Shown here: piece after piece, positions 61,968 to 64,000 of the stretch | Layout of the letters: the number at the start of each line of letters is the position of its first letter | Position numbering within the stretch: position 1 is the first letter of the stretch | DNA from: Streptomyces tendae | Lineage (GTDB): Bacteria > Actinomycetota > Actinomycetes > Streptomycetales > Streptomycetaceae | DNA: 64,000 nucleotides | Direction of reading: 5' to 3' | Assembly (NCBI RefSeq): GCF_014650435.1 | Contig: NZ_BMUY01000001.1 | Location: forward strand, 1 to 64,000 | Notes under the pieces: model-generated | The model's database searches: none | Told to the model about the DNA's origin: nothing | What the model saw: the letters and a program-made list of their open reading frames with translations, nothing else | Position numbers and translations under genes: made by a program

Positions 61968-62423
61968 ATGGACGCGGTGGACAGGCAGCTCATCCAGGCC
62001 CTGAGGGAGAACGGCCGGGCCTCCTACGCGGAGCTGGGGCGCCTGGTCGGACTCTCCGGACCCAGCGTCACCGACCGCATCAACCGGCTGGAGGCGGCCG
62101 GAGTCATCACCGGCTACCGGGCCACCGTTGACGCCGCCTCGCTCGGCCTCGGCGTCACCGCCCTGATCGGCGTCTCGCTCTCCGACGCCGCCGACCACGA
62201 GGACGTGGCGCAGCGTCTCAAGGAGCTGCGGGAGATCGAGGACTGCTGGTTCATCGCCGGTGACGACTCCTACATGCTCAAGGTTCGCGCCGCCGACGTG
62301 GACGGCCTGGAGAGCATCATCCGGCGGCTGTCGGGCACGAAGGGCGTGTCCCGCACCCGCACCACCATCGTCCTCTCCACCAAGTGGGAGAACCGGGTGG
62401 GCGAGCTGCCCGAAGAGGTCTAG
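61968..62423 (+). CDS. Lrp/AsnC-family regulator
   Basis: 151 residues from ATG 61968 with GGAAGG 10 bases before (a GTG at 61950 lacks a site). AsnC-type HTH MDAVDRQLIQALRENGRASYAELGRLVGLSGPSVTDRINRLEAAGVI and a RAM/effector domain. It sits between ubiX and mqnE on the same strand and may link menaquinone synthesis to an amino acid or other small-molecule signal; inferred from place only. Confidence 0.9.
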   Translation: MDAVDRQLIQALRENGRASYAELGRLVGLSGPSVTDRINRLEAAGVITGYRATVDAASLGLGVTALIGVSLSDAADHEDVAQRLKELREIEDCWFIAGDDSYMLKVRAADVDGLESIIRRLSGTKGVSRTRTTIVLSTKWENRVGELPEEV

Positions 62424-62488
62424 CCTCCGGGACCGGCCGCCGGGCCGAGGCGTACGGTTGACCAGTCTGTCTCAGAAAGAGGTATCGC

Positions 62489-63652
62489 ATGGACGCCGGG
62501 CTCAAGCGCGAGCTGGAGCAGAAGGTCCGCTCCGGTGAGCGGCTGACCCGCGAGGACGGCATCGCGCTGTACGAGTCGGACGATCTCGCCTGGCTCGGCG
62601 GCCTCGCGCACGAGGTGCGGACGCGGAAGAACGGCGACGTCGTCCACTTCAACGTCAACCGCCACCTCAACATGACCAACGTGTGCACCGCCTCCTGCGC
62701 GTACTGCTCCTTCCAGCGCAAGCCGGGGGAGAAGGACGCGTACACGATGCGCATCGAGGAGGCGGTGAAGCTCGCCAAGGCGATGGAGGGCGAGAACCTC
62801 ACCGAGCTGCACATCGTCAACGGCCTGCACCCCAACCTGCCGTGGCGCTACTACCCGCGCTCGCTCAGGGAGCTGAAGGCCGCGCTGCCGGACGTCTCGC
62901 TGAAGGCGTTCACGGCGACCGAGATCCACCACTTCGAGACCATCTCCGGGATGTCCGCCTCCGACATCCTGGACGAGCTGATCGACGCCGGTCTCGAGTC
63001 CCTCACCGGCGGCGGCGCGGAGATCTTCGACTGGGAGGTGCGGCAGCACATCGTCGACCACCGCACCCACTGGGAGGACTGGTCCCGCATCCACCGCCTG
63101 GCCCACGAGAAGGGCCTGAAGACGCCGTGCACCATGCTCTACGGCCACATCGAGGAGCCCCGCCACCGCGTGGACCACGTGCTGCGCCTGCGTGAGCTGC
63201 AGGACGAGACGGGCGGCTTCCAGGTCTTCATCCCGCTGCGCTACCAGCACGACTTCGTGGACATGAAGGACGGCAAGATCCGCAACCGGCTCCAGGCACG
63301 GACGCAGATGGCGACCGGCGCGGAGGCCCTGAAGACCTTCGCGGTCTCGCGACTGCTCTTTGACAACGTCCCGCACGTCAAGGTCTTCTGGGTCATGCAC
63401 GGCGTCCAGACCGCCCAGCTGGCCCTCCAGCACGGCGCGGACGACATGGACGGCTCGGTGGTCGAGTACAAGATCACCCACGACGCGGACGACTTCGGCA
63501 CGCCGAACAAGCTGACGCGGGAGGACCTGCTGGACCTCATCCGCGACGCCGGGTTCCGGCCGGTGGAGCGGAACACGCGGTACGAGGTCCTCCGGGAGTA
63601 CGAGGGTCCCGACCCGGCGCGTCGGGAGGCGCCGCAGCCGATGCGGGTGTGA
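62489..63652 (+). CDS. mqnE: aminofutalosine synthase MqnE (radical SAM)
   Basis: 387 residues. Radical SAM motif CTASCAYC with Cys66, Cys70 and Cys73, in the context MTNVCTASCAYCSFQRKPGEKDAYTMR, typical of MqnE. It converts 3-[(1-carboxyvinyl)oxy]benzoate and SAM into aminofutalosine, the first committed step. It shows that the organism uses the futalosine menaquinone route. Confidence 0.93.
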   Translation: MDAGLKRELEQKVRSGERLTREDGIALYESDDLAWLGGLAHEVRTRKNGDVVHFNVNRHLNMTNVCTASCAYCSFQRKPGEKDAYTMRIEEAVKLAKAMEGENLTELHIVNGLHPNLPWRYYPRSLRELKAALPDVSLKAFTATEIHHFETISGMSASDILDELIDAGLESLTGGGAEIFDWEVRQHIVDHRTHWEDWSRIHRLAHEKGLKTPCTMLYGHIEEPRHRVDHVLRLRELQDETGGFQVFIPLRYQHDFVDMKDGKIRNRLQARTQMATGAEALKTFAVSRLLFDNVPHVKVFWVMHGVQTAQLALQHGADDMDGSVVEYKITHDADDFGTPNKLTREDLLDLIRDAGFRPVERNTRYEVLREYEGPDPARREAPQPMRV

Positions 63653-63691
63653 ATTCCGCGGTAGTTCTCCGGCTGCCGGCCGGTGGGGGCT

Positions 63692-63769
63692 GGTCGCGCA
63701 GTTCCCCGCGCCCCTTTCAGGGGCGGTCCAGTGCACGTGCCCCGAAGGGGCGCGGGGAACTGCGCGAGC
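63692..63769. terminator. long hairpin after mqnE
   Basis: A 22-23-bp near-perfect stem: TCGCGCAGTTCCCCGCGCCCC (63694 onwards) pairs with GGGGCGCGGGGAACTGCGCGA (63747-63767). This sequence type is common after Streptomyces genes. It separates mqnE from the UDG gene. Confidence 0.8.
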
Positions 63770-63831
63770 AACCCCTCACCCACCCGCACCCGGCACGGAT
63801 CCGAACCGCCCCCGGCGGGTACCCGCACCGC

Positions 63832-64000
63832 ATGGCCGGTACCGAGGACGCTTACACCGCCGAACCCTTCGTTCCGAGGCGCGGCGGCCTCCCCGCCCTG
63901 CGCCGGGCGGCAGCCGAATGCCGCGGCTGCCCGCTGCACCGGGACGCCACCCGGACCGTCTTCGGCGCCGGCAAGGCGTCCGCCCGCGTCATGCTCGTCG
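63832..64000 (+). CDS. UdgX-like uracil-DNA glycosylase, N-terminal fragment
   Basis: 56 residues to the edge. ATG 63832; the start AGTEDAYTAEPFVPRRGGLPAL leads to the Cys pair CRGCPLHRDATRTVFGAGK, which binds the Fe-S cluster in type 4/UdgX uracil-DNA glycosylases. Catalytic motifs are outside the window, so family rank is uncertain. Confidence 0.7.
   Translation, partial: MAGTEDAYTAEPFVPRRGGLPALRRAAAECRGCPLHRDATRTVFGAGKASARVMLV

Noticed and set aside
1..64000. tRNA, rRNA or complete insertion sequence
   Set aside because: No cloverleaf, rRNA segment or transposase gene was recognised on reading both strands; a dedicated search (tRNAscan-type, ISfinder-type) would be needed to exclude them.

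Overview
The window is a GC-rich, densely coded actinobacterial chromosome segment, almost certainly from a Streptomyces. The signs are strong third-position GC, many GTG starts, ATGA/GTGA gene overlaps, DUF3558 and DUF2637 proteins, a run of Ser/Thr kinases with extracellular sensor domains, and futalosine-type menaquinone genes. From memory, the order hemL - phosphatase - polysaccharide deacetylase - resA/ccdA/resB/ccsB ... ubiD/mqnP/ubiX/lrp/mqnE matches the conserved Streptomyces core. No rRNA, tRNA, CRISPR array or intact insertion sequence was seen.

1-6.8 kb is housekeeping: a DUF2637 membrane protein fragment, two DUF3558 lipoproteins, RtcB RNA ligase, a short-chain dehydrogenase, a YnfA-type small membrane protein, and a translationally coupled LLM flavin oxidoreductase / FMN reductase pair.

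6.8-12.7 kb is the most unusual part. A SARP-like (winged helix + BTAD) protein fused to a ThsA-type macro domain lies divergent to a two-TM protein with the same type of macro domain. Convergent to these is a three-gene operon: a membrane-anchored protein with acidic repeats, a 534-residue two-TM protein of unknown function, and a TIR-domain protein. The C-terminus of the 534-residue protein and the N-terminus of the TIR protein carry nearly the same N/Q/G/F-rich motif of about 33 residues, which looks like a prion-like (amyloid signalling) adaptor. I infer a Thoeris-type NAD+-signalling immune or stress system with amyloid-type coupling between a membrane receptor and a TIR enzyme, and macro proteins reading the TIR product. 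13.3-20.7 kb holds an SPFH/flotillin protein and a 1777-residue DUF3686 AAA ATPase.

20.8-31.7 kb is signalling and metal stress: a PAS-GAF-SpoIIE phosphatase, a DUF4396 protein behind a CsoR-like palindrome, a cation/proton antiporter, an ANTAR protein, and an arsenic island (arsC, three arsR-type regulators, acr3, an ArsO-like flavoprotein, a CDF transporter). A frameshifted gene remnant and two small conserved-looking genes follow.

32.2-40.2 kb returns to core functions: hemL, a histidine phosphatase, a Tat-type polysaccharide deacetylase behind a 17-bp hairpin that covers its ribosome-binding site, and the cytochrome c system II operon. 40.4-58.4 kb contains five membrane Ser/Thr kinases that share kinase domains but differ in ectodomain (PQQ propeller x2, ricin-like x2, LamG-like). 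Between them lie a free-standing condensation-domain enzyme, a tandem-MerR regulator, a hydrolase, TetR, LysR and WYL regulators, a cupin/DoxX pair and a VOC protein. 58.8-63.7 kb is the menaquinone (futalosine) operon with an embedded Lrp/AsnC regulator, and the window ends inside a UdgX-like uracil-DNA glycosylase gene.
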